Shown: positions 33,060-41,477, counted from the stretch's first letter. The stretch: DNA of 64,000 bases from Heritagella caecorum (GCA_904419035.1 CAJFQL010000001.1:186001-250000); one strand, 5' to 3'. Translations and numbers: made by a program. The notes: a model not told the origin generated them from the letters alone.

Positions 33060-34448
33060 TTATACACAAGTAAAGCCCAGCAACATGTATCCCAGCAGTG
33101 CGGTGCCCCAAGCTACCAGTGCATAGGGCATTTGCGTTTTCACATGATCCATCAGGCGAACCCCCGTCATACTGGACGTCAAAATCACACTGTCGGAAAT
33201 TGGGGAATTCTGATCGCCAAATACGGCTCCTGAAATAATGGCTCCCAGCACATAGGGGGCCGGAATCCCCAGTGGTACAAAAACCGGAACCAATACCGGC
33301 ACCAAAACGGCGGCCGTCCCACCGCTGGTACCGGTTGCATAGGCAATGAGGGTTGCTGTCAGATATCCCACCACCAACATGAGACTTTTAGGAACCATCT
33401 GTGCATACTGTGCCAGAAAAGAGGCTGTTCCCAGCGTGGACAAAAGATGGCCAAACGCATAGGCCAGAACCAGAATCAATACTAAGTCGAACATCTTTTT
33501 CATGCCGTCCACACACCACATGGTGTAGGTAGAAACCGTGGTAATCCGGCGTACCCGGTACCACACCCCGGTGACAAGCAACGTAAATAGGCCCGATACA
33601 AAAACGGCCGTTCCCCCATCCCCCGATGCCAGATTTCCCTGCCCGGTTATAAGCAACAGGGCAAAAATGGACAAAACTAGCAGAAGTACCGGAACCAACA
33701 TGGTACGGGCTCGAATACGGGTGCGGTCTTTGATTCTCGTTTCATATACATACGCTTCCGTTTCCTCTTCTGGTTGGCCTGTTGTTTTCATGGCGCCCAC
33801 TTGAAACCGGAATAAAATGGATAGCAAAAGGAAAAGTAACAGCGCAATGGTATAAAACTGGAATACGACCGATGACAGCACCACGGAAAAGGGGTCTTGT
33901 GTCAGGCCCAACTGAGCCGAAACGGGGCTAAAGAATGTCGTCAGTACCGCACAGGCACTTCCAAACGGCACAATCCATGCTACCGCTGATCCGGTGGAAT
34001 TGGCAATCAGTGCCAGTTTTTCCCGGGAAATCTTATAGGTGCGGAAAAATGGTTTGCCCACCATCGATACAATGGCAATCGAACTTGTCCCATCCACAAA
34101 CAAAAGCAATCCCAATACAAAAGAGAGCAATTGGGCTGCCATGGGCGATCGAACCAGCTTCCTCTTTTCGGTGGAATATCTCACCAACCCTTCAACCCCA
34201 CCGGAACGACTGACAACCGTCATCACTGCTCCCGTCATCAATACAAAAAATGTGGTCATTGCGGTACTTTCATCTTGGAAAACCGTTGCAATGGATTGGG
34301 GGCCACAAAGAAAATCCCCCGTAAAACAGCCCACAATTACAGACGCACTGAGAATCCCTGTCAACAGGGCTAAAAACACATTTTTCCAGATAAACACAAG
34401 CACCAGCGTGATGAAAATAGGGAATAAAGAAAAAACGCCGTAATCCAT
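33060..34448 (-). CDS. Na+/H+ antiporter, NhaC family
   Basis: A 462-residue integral membrane protein of about 11-12 helices. It contains FVDGTSSIAIVSMVGKPFF, NSTGSAVAWIVPFGSACAVL and the C-terminal GAVFGDQNSPISDSVIL, typical of NhaC-type transporters. The exchanged substrate may be a cation or an organic ion (malate/lactate antiporters belong to the same family). A sigma-A promoter with a palindrome in the spacer precedes it, divergent from the hxlR-type gene. It forms an operon with the nitroreductase. Confidence 0.88.
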   Translation of the reverse strand: MDYGVFSLFPIFITLVLVFIWKNVFLALLTGILSASVIVGCFTGDFLCGPQSIATVFQDESTAMTTFFVLMTGAVMTVVSRSGGVEGLVRYSTEKRKLVRSPMAAQLLSFVLGLLLFVDGTSSIAIVSMVGKPFFRTYKISREKLALIANSTGSAVAWIVPFGSACAVLTTFFSPVSAQLGLTQDPFSVVLSSVVFQFYTIALLLFLLLSILFRFQVGAMKTTGQPEEETEAYVYETRIKDRTRIRARTMLVPVLLLVLSIFALLLITGQGNLASGDGGTAVFVSGLFTLLVTGVWYRVRRITTVSTYTMWCVDGMKKMFDLVLILVLAYAFGHLLSTLGTASFLAQYAQMVPKSLMLVVGYLTATLIAYATGTSGGTAAVLVPVLVPVFVPLGIPAPYVLGAIISGAVFGDQNSPISDSVILTSSMTGVRLMDHVKTQMPYALVAWGTALLGYMLLGFTCV

Positions 34449-34481
34449 CTTGGGAAAGCCTCCAAATGATTTGCTGCTTTG

Positions 34482-34511
34482 ATTATAGAAGTCCTTAGCC
34501 TAAGCGGACAA
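34482..34511 (-). promoter_or_regulatory. Promoter of the nhaC-nitroreductase operon with internal palindrome
   Basis: On the minus strand TTGTCC (34511-34506), 18 nt, TATAAT (34487-34482). The spacer contains CTTAG-C-CTAAG (34494-34504) flanked by GTC and GAC, a likely operator for the divergent HxlR-family regulator. Confidence 0.7.
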
Positions 34512-34603
34512 GTACGCACTTTTTTATTACACAGTTACTTTTTTATAACTACCCTTTTTTCCGTAACAGAATAAAATTCCCTGCCAGGCTTCATCCGAAG
34601 ACC

Positions 34604-34631
34604 TTGCTTATTTTTTCCAAATCTTTATAAT
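34604..34631 (+). promoter_or_regulatory. Promoter of the hxlR-type gene
   Basis: TTGCTT (34604-34609), 16 nt, TATAAT (34626-34631), then an AAGGAGG ribosome-binding site before the ATG at 34677. Confidence 0.72.
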
Positions 34632-34676
34632 GAAAAAAGAAGGAATCGTTTTTGACGGTTCAAGGAGGAACATTCG

Positions 34677-35003
34677 ATGCTGACAAAAGAAGAAATGCCC
34701 GCCTGTCCGGTTGCCACTACGGTACAGTTGATTGGCAGAAAATGGAAACTACTCATTATCCGGAATTTGCTGGTCCGTCCATGGCGTTTTAACGAACTGA
34801 AAAAAAGCCTGGATGGCATTAGCCAAAAGGTATTAACTGATAGTCTCCGTGCTTTGGAAGAGGATGGTATTGTAACCCGGACTGCCTATCCCGAAGTGCC
34901 GCCCCGCGTGGAATACGCTCTTTCCCCTTTGGGGCAATCCATGCGGCCTATTTTGGATGCCATGGAAAAGTGGGGTCAAGCATATAAACAACACCAAGAA
35001 TAA
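34677..35003 (+). CDS. HxlR family transcriptional regulator
   Basis: A 108-residue winged-helix regulator. CPVATTVQLIGRKWKLLIIR with its conserved early Cys, RFNELKKSLDGISQKVLTD and EYALSPLGQSM define the family. Many HxlR proteins sense reactive electrophiles or oxidants through this Cys; that is inference here. It diverges from the NhaC/nitroreductase operon, which it probably controls through the palindrome at 34494-34504. A strong terminator follows. Confidence 0.92.
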   Translation: MLTKEEMPACPVATTVQLIGRKWKLLIIRNLLVRPWRFNELKKSLDGISQKVLTDSLRALEEDGIVTRTAYPEVPPRVEYALSPLGQSMRPILDAMEKWGQAYKQHQE

Positions 35004-35015
35004 TCCCTTTCATAG

Positions 35016-35057
35016 AAAAAGCAGCAGGATGGTTATAACTATCCTGCTGCTTTTTCC
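35016..35057 (+). terminator. Terminator after the hxlR-type gene
   Basis: AAAAAGCAGCAGGAT / ATCCTGCTGCTTTTT, a 15-bp perfect stem with a 10-nt loop. Confidence 0.9.
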
Positions 35058-35073
35058 ATATTCAAGCTTTTTG

Positions 35074-35102
35074 TTGTGTCTAGCTGCAAAATTCGCTATA
35101 CT
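35074..35102 (+). promoter_or_regulatory. Promoter of the gene at 35161
   Basis: TTGTGT (35074-35079), 17 nt, TATACT (35097-35102). Confidence 0.62.
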
Positions 35103-35160
35103 GTAAAAAAGAGAATCTTTTCGTTTAACACACTCTGTTTTATAAAAAAGGAGGCACTTT

Positions 35161-35766
35161 ATGCGGCAAAAATCACCGAAAAATCGGCCTTCTCTCTCAA
35201 AAACGCCCTTTTCCTCTTCACCTGCCGTATTTGAGCAGGCCTTCCTTCAACGGTTAGGCCAGACCCCCACTCAATTTATACACACCAAGATGAAAACCGG
35301 CTCTGACCTTCAAGCTGTACGGTATTTATATGACACATTGGCCGCAGGCATTGCTGCCCAAAATAACTGTATGTCCCAACCGTTTGACCGGTATTACCGG
35401 CCACCAGTTATGCCGGTTTCGACACAACCGGAAAAATCTGCTTCCCCCATCCGAAGAATGCAACATAAATTGGTGCGCGATAAGATCCCCACTTTGCTCA
35501 AAACAAAAGGAATTCCTTGTCTGTATACCACTTTATCAGAAGAAAATTACCTGCGTGCGTTAAACCATCTGTTTCAACAGCTTATGGCCGACTATCAAAA
35601 CAGCCAATCTTTTGAAAAACTGGCTGATTTGTTAGAAGTCATGGGCGCTATTGTGAAAGCCCGTGGCTCTACGTGGGAAGAGCTGACAGCCCTGCGCAAA
35701 AAAAGAAAAGAACAATATGGCGGCTATGAAAAGCGCATCTTTTTAAAAGAAGTCAACAAGCCGTAA
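35161..35766 (+). CDS. Protein with degenerate NTP pyrophosphohydrolase (COG4997-like) domain
   Basis: A 201-residue protein. The C-terminal half starts HKLVRDKIPTLLKTKGIP and continues with FEKLADLLEVMGAIVKARG and KRKEQYGGYEKRIFLKEV, the layout of the all-alpha house-cleaning NTP pyrophosphohydrolases (COG4997). The metal-binding EExxE helix reads FQQLMADYQ, so its glutamates are lost while the ExxD side is retained; catalysis is doubtful. The N-terminal 95 residues (basic, S/P-rich, then a helical stretch EQAFLQRLGQTPTQFIH) are unassigned. AAGGAGG precedes the ATG. Its 3' end overlaps the convergent gene by 14 bp. Confidence 0.75.
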   Translation: MRQKSPKNRPSLSKTPFSSSPAVFEQAFLQRLGQTPTQFIHTKMKTGSDLQAVRYLYDTLAAGIAAQNNCMSQPFDRYYRPPVMPVSTQPEKSASPIRRMQHKLVRDKIPTLLKTKGIPCLYTTLSEENYLRALNHLFQQLMADYQNSQSFEKLADLLEVMGAIVKARGSTWEELTALRKKRKEQYGGYEKRIFLKEVNKP

Positions 35767-36286
35767 CGTTCCCTCCTTGCCCACTGCTACTTTCTGCTTC
35801 TCGCAGCTGACGGGCAAAGATACGGCGGAACAAAAAGCGCGTGATGGGCCCTGCCGCAAACAGATTCCAAAATAGCGCCATGGGGAAGTTTTTCAGTACA
35901 GTGGCAACACAATAAGCCGGCAGCTGTGTAACAGAGCCGCCCCCCAGAATAACGGAAAACAGAATGGCAGCCACCAAACTCATGGTCGGGCACATAATTA
36001 AAACGGTACAACCCGATATAAACAAGACCTGCAAAAATGGGCTGTCTTCTTCCCGGCAGATTCTGCTTGATAACCAGCGTCCCACGCGGTTGCCCCACAA
36101 GTTGGAGAAAAGGAAAACAAACAGCCACATATAACCAGCTTCCAGTAAGGCATCCCAAAATACACCATTGGTCATTTGCGCCAGGCCTCCTTCTTTGTTC
36201 GCCACGTTGTACACTTCCACCCCATACGCCATGGTGACCGACATCAAAATTCCGAAAACGAGCCCCTGTACTTTGTTTTTTGGCAT
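35753..36286 (-). CDS. DUF2798-type membrane protein, duplicated unit
   Basis: A 177-residue membrane protein with four hydrophobic helices arranged as two similar halves: VFGILMSVTMAYGVEVYN in the first and ILFSVILGGGSVTQL in the second, each followed by an aromatic helix and a basic end (GNRVGRWL and ITRFLFRRIF). This resembles DUF2798; the function is unknown. Its own promoter and a leader terminator-like hairpin lie upstream (36308-36410). It ends convergent to the preceding gene. Confidence 0.65.
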   Translation of the reverse strand: MPKNKVQGLVFGILMSVTMAYGVEVYNVANKEGGLAQMTNGVFWDALLEAGYMWLFVFLFSNLWGNRVGRWLSSRICREEDSPFLQVLFISGCTVLIMCPTMSLVAAILFSVILGGGSVTQLPAYCVATVLKNFPMALFWNLFAAGPITRFLFRRIFARQLREAESSSGQGGNVTAC

Positions 36287-36307
36287 GATCTTTTAAACCC
36301 CTTTCTA

Positions 36308-36349
36308 AAAAAAGAAGCGTGTCATGATGGAAACCATCATGACACGCTT
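36308..36349 (-). terminator. Leader terminator/attenuator upstream of the DUF2798-type gene
   Basis: On the minus strand a perfect 16-bp stem (AAGCGTGTCATGATGG / CCATCATGACACGCTT, loop TTT) followed by CTTTTTTT lies after the promoter and before the SD. AAGCGTGT occurs again at the start of the transcript (36375-36368) and could pair with the 3' arm instead. Confidence 0.68.
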
Positions 36350-36381
36350 TGCTGAACCTATTGCGCTACACGCTTAGGTTC

Positions 36382-36410
36382 ATTATAGCCAGGCATTCTT
36401 TTAAAGTCAA
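36382..36410 (-). promoter_or_regulatory. Promoter of the DUF2798-type gene
   Basis: TTGACT (36410-36405), 17 nt, TATAAT (36387-36382). A 7-bp inverted repeat GAACCTA / TAGGTTC (36381-36354, 14-bp spacing) begins right after the -10 and may be an operator. Confidence 0.8.
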
Positions 36411-36568
36411 AGGACATTTTTCCCAAAGAAAGCGAAAAAATCAGGATAGGATTTTCTATATTACAGCAAAAAGAAACCATCTGACAGGCAAATGTCTTTT
36501 CCTTTTTTATAAAATCAAACGATGTAGAAGCAGAGTTTTATTCATTTCCAATATTTTTCAAAAAAAGC

Positions 36569-36597
36569 TTGCATTTCTCTACGAAGTATGATATTAT
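36569..36597 (+). promoter_or_regulatory. Promoter of tRNA-Ala 2
   Basis: TTGCAT (36569-36574), 17 nt, TATTAT (36592-36597). GCTTGC before it is shared with the promoter of tRNA-Ala 1. Confidence 0.65.
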
Positions 36598-36639
36598 AGT
36601 CAAGCAGTCGGAAAACGGCGGCAACAAGTGAAAAGACAT

Positions 36640-36715
36640 GGGGCATTAGCTCAGCTGGGAGAGCGCCACACTGGCAGTGTGGAGGTCAGCGGTTCGATCC
36701 CGCTATGCTCCACCA
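36640..36715 (+). tRNA. tRNA-Ala (anticodon GGC), second copy
   Basis: 76 nt, identical to 31903-31978 including the encoded CCA. The flanking promoters and terminators differ, so only the tRNA itself is repeated. Confidence 0.97.
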
Positions 36716-36718
36716 TGG

Positions 36719-36752
36719 ACCGCAAGCAAAATTCTTTGCTCGCGGTTTTTTT
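36719..36752 (+). terminator. Terminator after tRNA-Ala 2
   Basis: CCGCAAGCAAA / TTTGCTCGCGG stem with one mismatch, followed by seven T. Confidence 0.72.
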
Positions 36753-36807
36753 ATATCGTCCAACTATATCAAAATCTAGACGAGAAAGGATTTGAAGAAA
36801 AACACTT

Positions 36808-38085
36808 ATGGACGTTATCCCTCTATCGCTTGCCATTCTTTTCTGTATTATCTGTTCGGCGTACTTCTCTTCGACGGAAACGGCCTTTACGACCGTCAAC
36901 CGGATTCGTATGAAAAGCCTGGCCGAAGCGGGCAACAAAAAAGCAGCCCGTGTGCTGGAATTGACAGATCAGTATGACAAGCTCCTTTCGACCACCCTCA
37001 TCGGCAACAACATCGTCAACATTGTGGCGACTTCGCTGGCCACGGTTCTGTTTGGAAAGTTGATCTCCGGGCCGTCGTCTGTAACGGTCTCGACTGTCGT
37101 AATGACGCTGGTGGTGTTGATCTTCGGTGAAATCACCCCGAAAAACCTGGCGAAGCAAGGCGCCGAAAGCTATTGCCTTTCGACTGTTTCGCTCTTGCGC
37201 GCGCTGATCATTCTGTTTACGCCCCTGAACTTCATCTTCATGCAGTGGAACCGCCTGCTCAGCCGGCTGACCCACCACAAAGAAGATAACAAGACCACCT
37301 CGGAAGATCTGATGACCATGGTCGATGAAGCTCAGAACGACGGCGGTATTGACGAAGAAAACGGGGAACTAATCCGTTCGGCCATTGAATTTAACGATTT
37401 GGAAGCCAACGATATTTTGACCCCCCGGGTTGATTTGACAGCCGTACGGACAACGACCACCATGGAGGAATTGGGCCAGGTATTTGTCAATTGCACCTTT
37501 TCCCGTGTACTGGTTTACGAAGATACGGTCGATAATATCGTGGGTATGATCCATGAAAAGGATTATTTCGCCGGTATGAGCCGCGGCCTTACCACTATTC
37601 GCCCGCTGATCAAAAAGGTGATCTATGTTTCGGGCAGCATCAAAATTTCCCGTCTATTGCGCCTGATTCAGCAATCGAAAACCCACATGGCGGTGGTTGT
37701 GGATGAATTTGGCGGCACCGAAGGGATTGTAACGCTGGAAGATATCCTGGAAGAACTGGTGGGCGAAATTTGGGACGAACACGACGTGGTGGAAAACGAC
37801 TTTGAAAAACTCAACGAGACCACGTACCTCATCGCTGGGAACGCTAATTTGGAAGATTTCTTCGATCAATTCGATCTTCCCTTTAAAGAAGACGAATATG
37901 AATCCTTTACTGTCGGCGGTTGGGTCATGGAAGAGTTGGGCCACATCCCGGAACCGGGCGATCATTTTACATATGATGACTGCGAAGTGCATGTGGTTTC
38001 GGTGGAAAAACGCCATGTAACAAAAATCCGCTTGATCCTCCCTTCCGCTCACGAAAAAAGCGAACACACAACAAAAGAGGACTAA
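36808..38085 (+). CDS. CNNM/CorC family transporter with CBS domains (hemolysin family)
   Basis: A 425-residue membrane protein. The CNNM transmembrane domain (about residues 1-180) includes SAYFSSTETAFTTVNRIRM and LIFGEITPKNLAKQ. A CBS pair (about 200-320) and the C-terminal CorC/HlyC domain (about 335-415) follow, the latter linked by VVVDEFGGTEGIVTLEDILE. CNNM proteins are implicated in magnesium or other cation efflux; the hemolysin label is historical. The SD is weak. It ends in a terminator shared with the convergent rqcH. Confidence 0.92.
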   Translation: MDVIPLSLAILFCIICSAYFSSTETAFTTVNRIRMKSLAEAGNKKAARVLELTDQYDKLLSTTLIGNNIVNIVATSLATVLFGKLISGPSSVTVSTVVMTLVVLIFGEITPKNLAKQGAESYCLSTVSLLRALIILFTPLNFIFMQWNRLLSRLTHHKEDNKTTSEDLMTMVDEAQNDGGIDEENGELIRSAIEFNDLEANDILTPRVDLTAVRTTTTMEELGQVFVNCTFSRVLVYEDTVDNIVGMIHEKDYFAGMSRGLTTIRPLIKKVIYVSGSIKISRLLRLIQQSKTHMAVVVDEFGGTEGIVTLEDILEELVGEIWDEHDVVENDFEKLNETTYLIAGNANLEDFFDQFDLPFKEDEYESFTVGGWVMEELGHIPEPGDHFTYDDCEVHVVSVEKRHVTKIRLILPSAHEKSEHTTKED

Positions 38086-38100
38086 ACGAGATATAGAAAA

Positions 38101-38134
38101 AGACCGCAGAGTTTTTGCTCTGCGGTCTTTTTTA
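38101..38134. terminator. Bidirectional terminator between the CNNM gene and rqcH
   Basis: AGACCGCAGAG / CTCTGCGGTCT stem (38101-38128) with T and A runs on the two sides. Confidence 0.87.
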
Positions 38135-39880
38135 TTTCTCTTCCGCTTGATGGGGATCGACATATAGGGTTTTATATTGGACATAGATCACCCGTCCCGG
38201 TTTGGCACCCTGAGGTTTGGTTACATGCTTTGCGTACGTATAATCCACCGGCACCTGGGAAGAATCTTTGCCCCGGCTGTAGTGGGCCGCAAGCACGGCT
38301 GCCTCTTCCATCGCCGAGGGGCTCGGATCTTTGCCGTTCGTGAGCAAAATCACGTGGGAACCCGGCATATTCTTCACATGGAACCACATGTCGTAATTTT
38401 TGGCCGTTTTTAAGGTGAGCTGGTCGTTTTGCCGGTTGTTCCGGCCCACTAATACCACGCTGCCATCGGTGGTTGTAAAGCGAAGCGGCTCGCTGTGCTG
38501 CTGGGGCTGAATCTTTTTCCCCTTTGTCTTCCGGATATACCCCTGTTCCATCAGCTCCAAGCGGATCGCCACCAGTTCTTTTTCGGTACGCGCCCGGCTC
38601 AGCTCTTCCAAAACCGAATCCAAATACAAAAGATCTTCTTTCGCAATGGCAATCTGCTCCGTAAGTTTTTCCTCGGCTGTACGCGCCTTGCGGTACTCTT
38701 TATAGTACTTCTGGGCATTTTGGTTGGGGGTCAGTGCCGGGTCCAGGGGGATTTCGATTTCCTCCCCGTTTTCGCTGTAAAAATTCGACAGCACCACCCG
38801 GCTGCTTCCTTTTTGAATCTGGTATTGATTGGCACTGAGCAAATCGCCCATAATCCGCAGTTGTTCCCGGTTGGCGCTTTGGGTGAGTTCTGCCGTCTGG
38901 TTGGCAATTTTACGGGATAGGCGCTCGCTGACCGTTGTCAAAAGCCGTAGCAAATCCTGTTCCCGCACCCGCATGCGTTCCTGGGTATCGCGTTCCGTGT
39001 AAAAGTCATCCAGCAGCTGCGAAAAACTATCGCACGGCCGTTCAATAGCCGAAGAACCGTACTGCCCAATATGGAAAAACGAAAAATCCATGGGCTTTTT
39101 TTGCAGGCTAACCACCATAAACGGTGTGCCATTTGCCTGTATCACGGTTTCTTTCAGGCGATGCAACAAAAATAGCAGTTTATCCCGCTGGCTGTCCGTC
39201 ATGGTTTTAGCCGTCAGCGCAGCGCCCTTTCCCACCTGAAAGGCTAGTTCCCGGCACACAATGGGTGATACCCCTTGCAGCACCTGCAGCAGAGCTTTCG
39301 ATAGTTCAAAATCCCTGGGCAGTGCATCCATGTGCGCCAGGACGGCTTCCGGCTCCGTATCCAGCAGGCACAGTTTATCCTGCGGCGGCGGCAGCCGGTA
39401 CGCAAGGCCCGGCAAAATCCACCGTTCCGAACTCATATCCGCGTCTACCCGGCGGAGAGAATCGACGATTTTCCCTTCCGGGTCCACGAGGATCACGTTG
39501 CTGTAGCGCCCCATCACTTCGGCTACCAGTCGCATTTCCACATGGTCGCCCAATTCGTTGACCGTATCGAACACGAACACCAAGAGCCTTTCCAGACCCG
39601 GCTGTTCCACCCGCAACAGCCGCCCACCGGTAAACCGCTTGCGCAGCAGCATGCAGAACATGGGCGGCTGTGCCGGATTTTCGGGAAGCACCTGCGTAAA
39701 ATGGACCCGCGCACTGTTAGCCCTTGCTGACAATAGTAGGTTCATCCGCTCTTTGCGGGTACGCAGCACAAACACCAGCTCGTCCCGATTGGGCTGATAG
39801 ATTTTATCAATCCGGGCTTCCTTTGCCCGGTCCCAGATTTCCTTTTGCAAATGGTGCAAACATGCTCCGTCAAGAGCCAT
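38132..39880 (-). CDS. rqcH: RqcH/NFACT ribosome quality control protein
   Basis: A 582-residue NEMF/RqcH homologue that binds stalled 50S subunits and recruits tRNA-Ala to add alanine tails. The NFACT-N domain begins MALDGACLHHLQKEI. A central coiled coil (about 290-430) is followed by NFACT-R with VLVGRNNRQNDQLTLKTA, DMWFHVKNMPGSHVIL and the C-terminal VDYTYAKHVTKPQGAKPG. It was formerly named a fibronectin-binding protein. Tail synthesis uses tRNA-Ala, two genes for which lie nearby, but this adjacency is probably coincidental. Confidence 0.94.
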   Translation of the reverse strand: MALDGACLHHLQKEIWDRAKEARIDKIYQPNRDELVFVLRTRKERMNLLLSARANSARVHFTQVLPENPAQPPMFCMLLRKRFTGGRLLRVEQPGLERLLVFVFDTVNELGDHVEMRLVAEVMGRYSNVILVDPEGKIVDSLRRVDADMSSERWILPGLAYRLPPPQDKLCLLDTEPEAVLAHMDALPRDFELSKALLQVLQGVSPIVCRELAFQVGKGAALTAKTMTDSQRDKLLFLLHRLKETVIQANGTPFMVVSLQKKPMDFSFFHIGQYGSSAIERPCDSFSQLLDDFYTERDTQERMRVREQDLLRLLTTVSERLSRKIANQTAELTQSANREQLRIMGDLLSANQYQIQKGSSRVVLSNFYSENGEEIEIPLDPALTPNQNAQKYYKEYRKARTAEEKLTEQIAIAKEDLLYLDSVLEELSRARTEKELVAIRLELMEQGYIRKTKGKKIQPQQHSEPLRFTTTDGSVVLVGRNNRQNDQLTLKTAKNYDMWFHVKNMPGSHVILLTNGKDPSPSAMEEAAVLAAHYSRGKDSSQVPVDYTYAKHVTKPQGAKPGRVIYVQYKTLYVDPHQAEEK

Positions 39881-39918
39881 TGGATTCCCTTCTTTCCTTC
39901 CCTTTCTACCGGCTTACT

Positions 39919-40689
39919 TTATACCTGGCATTCCGGTTCCCGGTTCGCCCCGGCTATGCGCACCGAAAGCCCGGGGAACTGTTGTTCCATCTTCTCTTTT
40001 AAGGCTGGTAGCACAATGGTCTCGGTGGCAAAATGGCCGGCTGTAATCAAAGTCATGCCGTTCTCTTTCGCTTGCAGCAATTGGTGATGCCGGCTTTCCC
40101 CGGTCACCAGCGCATCGGCTCCCAAGTGCTGTACGCCGTCCAAGCAATCGGCGCCGGAGCCGCTGCACACCGCCACTTGGCGGATGGGTTTGCCCCCATC
40201 CACTACGCGCACGCTTTCCGCGTACAGATCGGCTTTTACTTTTTCCGCCAGTTCCAACGCCGTGAAGGAATGGGGCAGTTCCCCGATGAGGGCTTCCATC
40301 ACCTGTTCACATGGCAGCACCCACCGGGTGTTGGCAAGACCCAGTGCCCTCGCTAGCTCTGTATTGACCCCAAAAGTAGGGGCAAAATCCAAATTCGTGT
40401 GGGCGCATACCGCCGCCATCCCATGCCGGGCCAACTGGTACACGGCCGACTCTTCGGCTACCTGTTTGAGTGGGTGAAAGATCACCGGATGGTGGCTGAC
40501 AATCAGCCCGGCGCCCCAGGCAGCCGCTTCCCTGACGACATCCGGTGTGATATCCAGCGCCATCATCACTTTGTCTGTTTGCTGCCAGCGGCTGCCCACC
40601 AGCAGCCCAGGGTTGTCAAACGACAGTGCGTTTTCAAACGGCGCAAAACTTTCAATCCAATCGTATACGTCTCCTACGCACACTTTCAT
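39919..40689 (-). CDS. Nif3-like dinuclear metal centre protein
   Basis: A 256-residue protein of the Nif3/YqfO family. Metal-ligand regions are visible: LIVSHHPVIFHPLKQ, CAHTNLDFAPTFGVN and, near the C-terminus, GESRHHQLLQA and GHFATE. Biochemical function is not settled. The ATG at 40689 overlaps the trmK stop (ATGA); the trmK-nif3 pair is a common Firmicutes arrangement. Confidence 0.93.
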   Translation of the reverse strand: MKVCVGDVYDWIESFAPFENALSFDNPGLLVGSRWQQTDKVMMALDITPDVVREAAAWGAGLIVSHHPVIFHPLKQVAEESAVYQLARHGMAAVCAHTNLDFAPTFGVNTELARALGLANTRWVLPCEQVMEALIGELPHSFTALELAEKVKADLYAESVRVVDGGKPIRQVAVCSGSGADCLDGVQHLGADALVTGESRHHQLLQAKENGMTLITAGHFATETIVLPALKEKMEQQFPGLSVRIAGANREPECQV

Positions 40690-41396
40690 ACAAGCGGTTC
40701 CTCCTTCCACCGGTTCATTCGCTTTTCCAGTTCCCGCATAGCGGTTTCCAACCGAGCCACCGTCTCCCCGTCCCCACGATGCAGCGCTCCCGTTCTTTCT
40801 TTTTGAGCCCTGTCATATTCTTTCTGCAAAAAAGCGTGTTCCGCTTCGGTTTCCCCGGCAATTGCGCCAACAAAGCAGGCTGTTTGCGGATCGCTGGGGC
40901 CTGGGTCCCCCGTATAGCGGGCTTTTATCACCGTATAGACGTGTTTTCCTTCCCGGCAGCAGGCTTCCTTTTCCAAAGAAAAGCCCTGCTCCAACAAAAA
41001 CAGCCGCAACGCGCGCACCGCCGTCATGGGCTGCAAAATCAGGGTGATTTCCGGGTTTTGAATCCAGTCGCAATCCCCCAGAATACGGGCCATCAGCTCC
41101 CCGCCCATTCCGGCGATGACAATGGTGTCCACTTCTCCGGCAGCAAAACGTGCCAAGCCATCCGACAAGCGGGTTTCCACCTGACCGGCTACCTGATACC
41201 GGGCAATGGTATCCCGGGCGCTCTGCAGGGGGCCTTCCCCGATGTCGGCCGCTATGGCCTTTTGAATTTTGCCGCTGCGGCACAGCCAAACCGGTAAATA
41301 GGCATGATCCGTACCAATATCGGCCAGCCGTGCGTTTTCCGGTACAAAACCGGCGCAAAGCCGCAATCTTTCTTCCAGTTGGAACAAGGGGCGCAT
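40686..41396 (-). CDS. trmK: tRNA (adenine(22)-N1)-methyltransferase
   Basis: A 236-residue SAM-dependent methyltransferase of the TrmK family. RLADIGTDHAYLPVWL forms the SAM site near residue 25, with IVIAGMGGELMARIL near 90 and LQPMTAVRALRLFLLEQGF. The C-terminal third is a coiled-coil extension (AEHAFLQKEYDRAQKER). The ATG at 41396 follows AAAGGAGG. It is coupled to the Nif3-like gene. Confidence 0.93.
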   Translation of the reverse strand: MRPLFQLEERLRLCAGFVPENARLADIGTDHAYLPVWLCRSGKIQKAIAADIGEGPLQSARDTIARYQVAGQVETRLSDGLARFAAGEVDTIVIAGMGGELMARILGDCDWIQNPEITLILQPMTAVRALRLFLLEQGFSLEKEACCREGKHVYTVIKARYTGDPGPSDPQTACFVGAIAGETEAEHAFLQKEYDRAQKERTGALHRGDGETVARLETAMRELEKRMNRWKEEPLV

Positions 41397-41422
41397 GGGG
41401 CTTCCTCCTTTGCAGAACAGAC

Positions 41423-41457
41423 GAGCCGCCCGGCACCGCACAGGCACCGGGCGGCTC
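41423..41457. other. G+C-rich hairpin without T run
   Basis: GAGCCGCCCGG / CCGGGCGGCTC, an 11-bp perfect inverted repeat with a 13-nt loop between the DUF1858 gene and trmK. It lacks a T run; it could be an RNA-processing or partial termination structure. Confidence 0.4.
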
Positions 41458-41477
41458 TACGAAATCTGCCGCGAAAC

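Larger units (their letters stand above)
36287..36639. other. Intergenic region between the DUF2798-type gene and tRNA-Ala 2
   Basis: It contains the leader and promoter of the DUF2798-type gene (36308-36410), then an A+T-rich stretch (36411-36568) in which I see no gene, then the promoter of tRNA-Ala 2. Confidence 0.6.

Noticed and set aside
31979..36639. Integrative conjugative element or genomic island with its own integrase between the tRNA genes
   Set aside because: No integrase, relaxase or transfer gene is present, and the tRNA copies are full genes rather than short att repeats.
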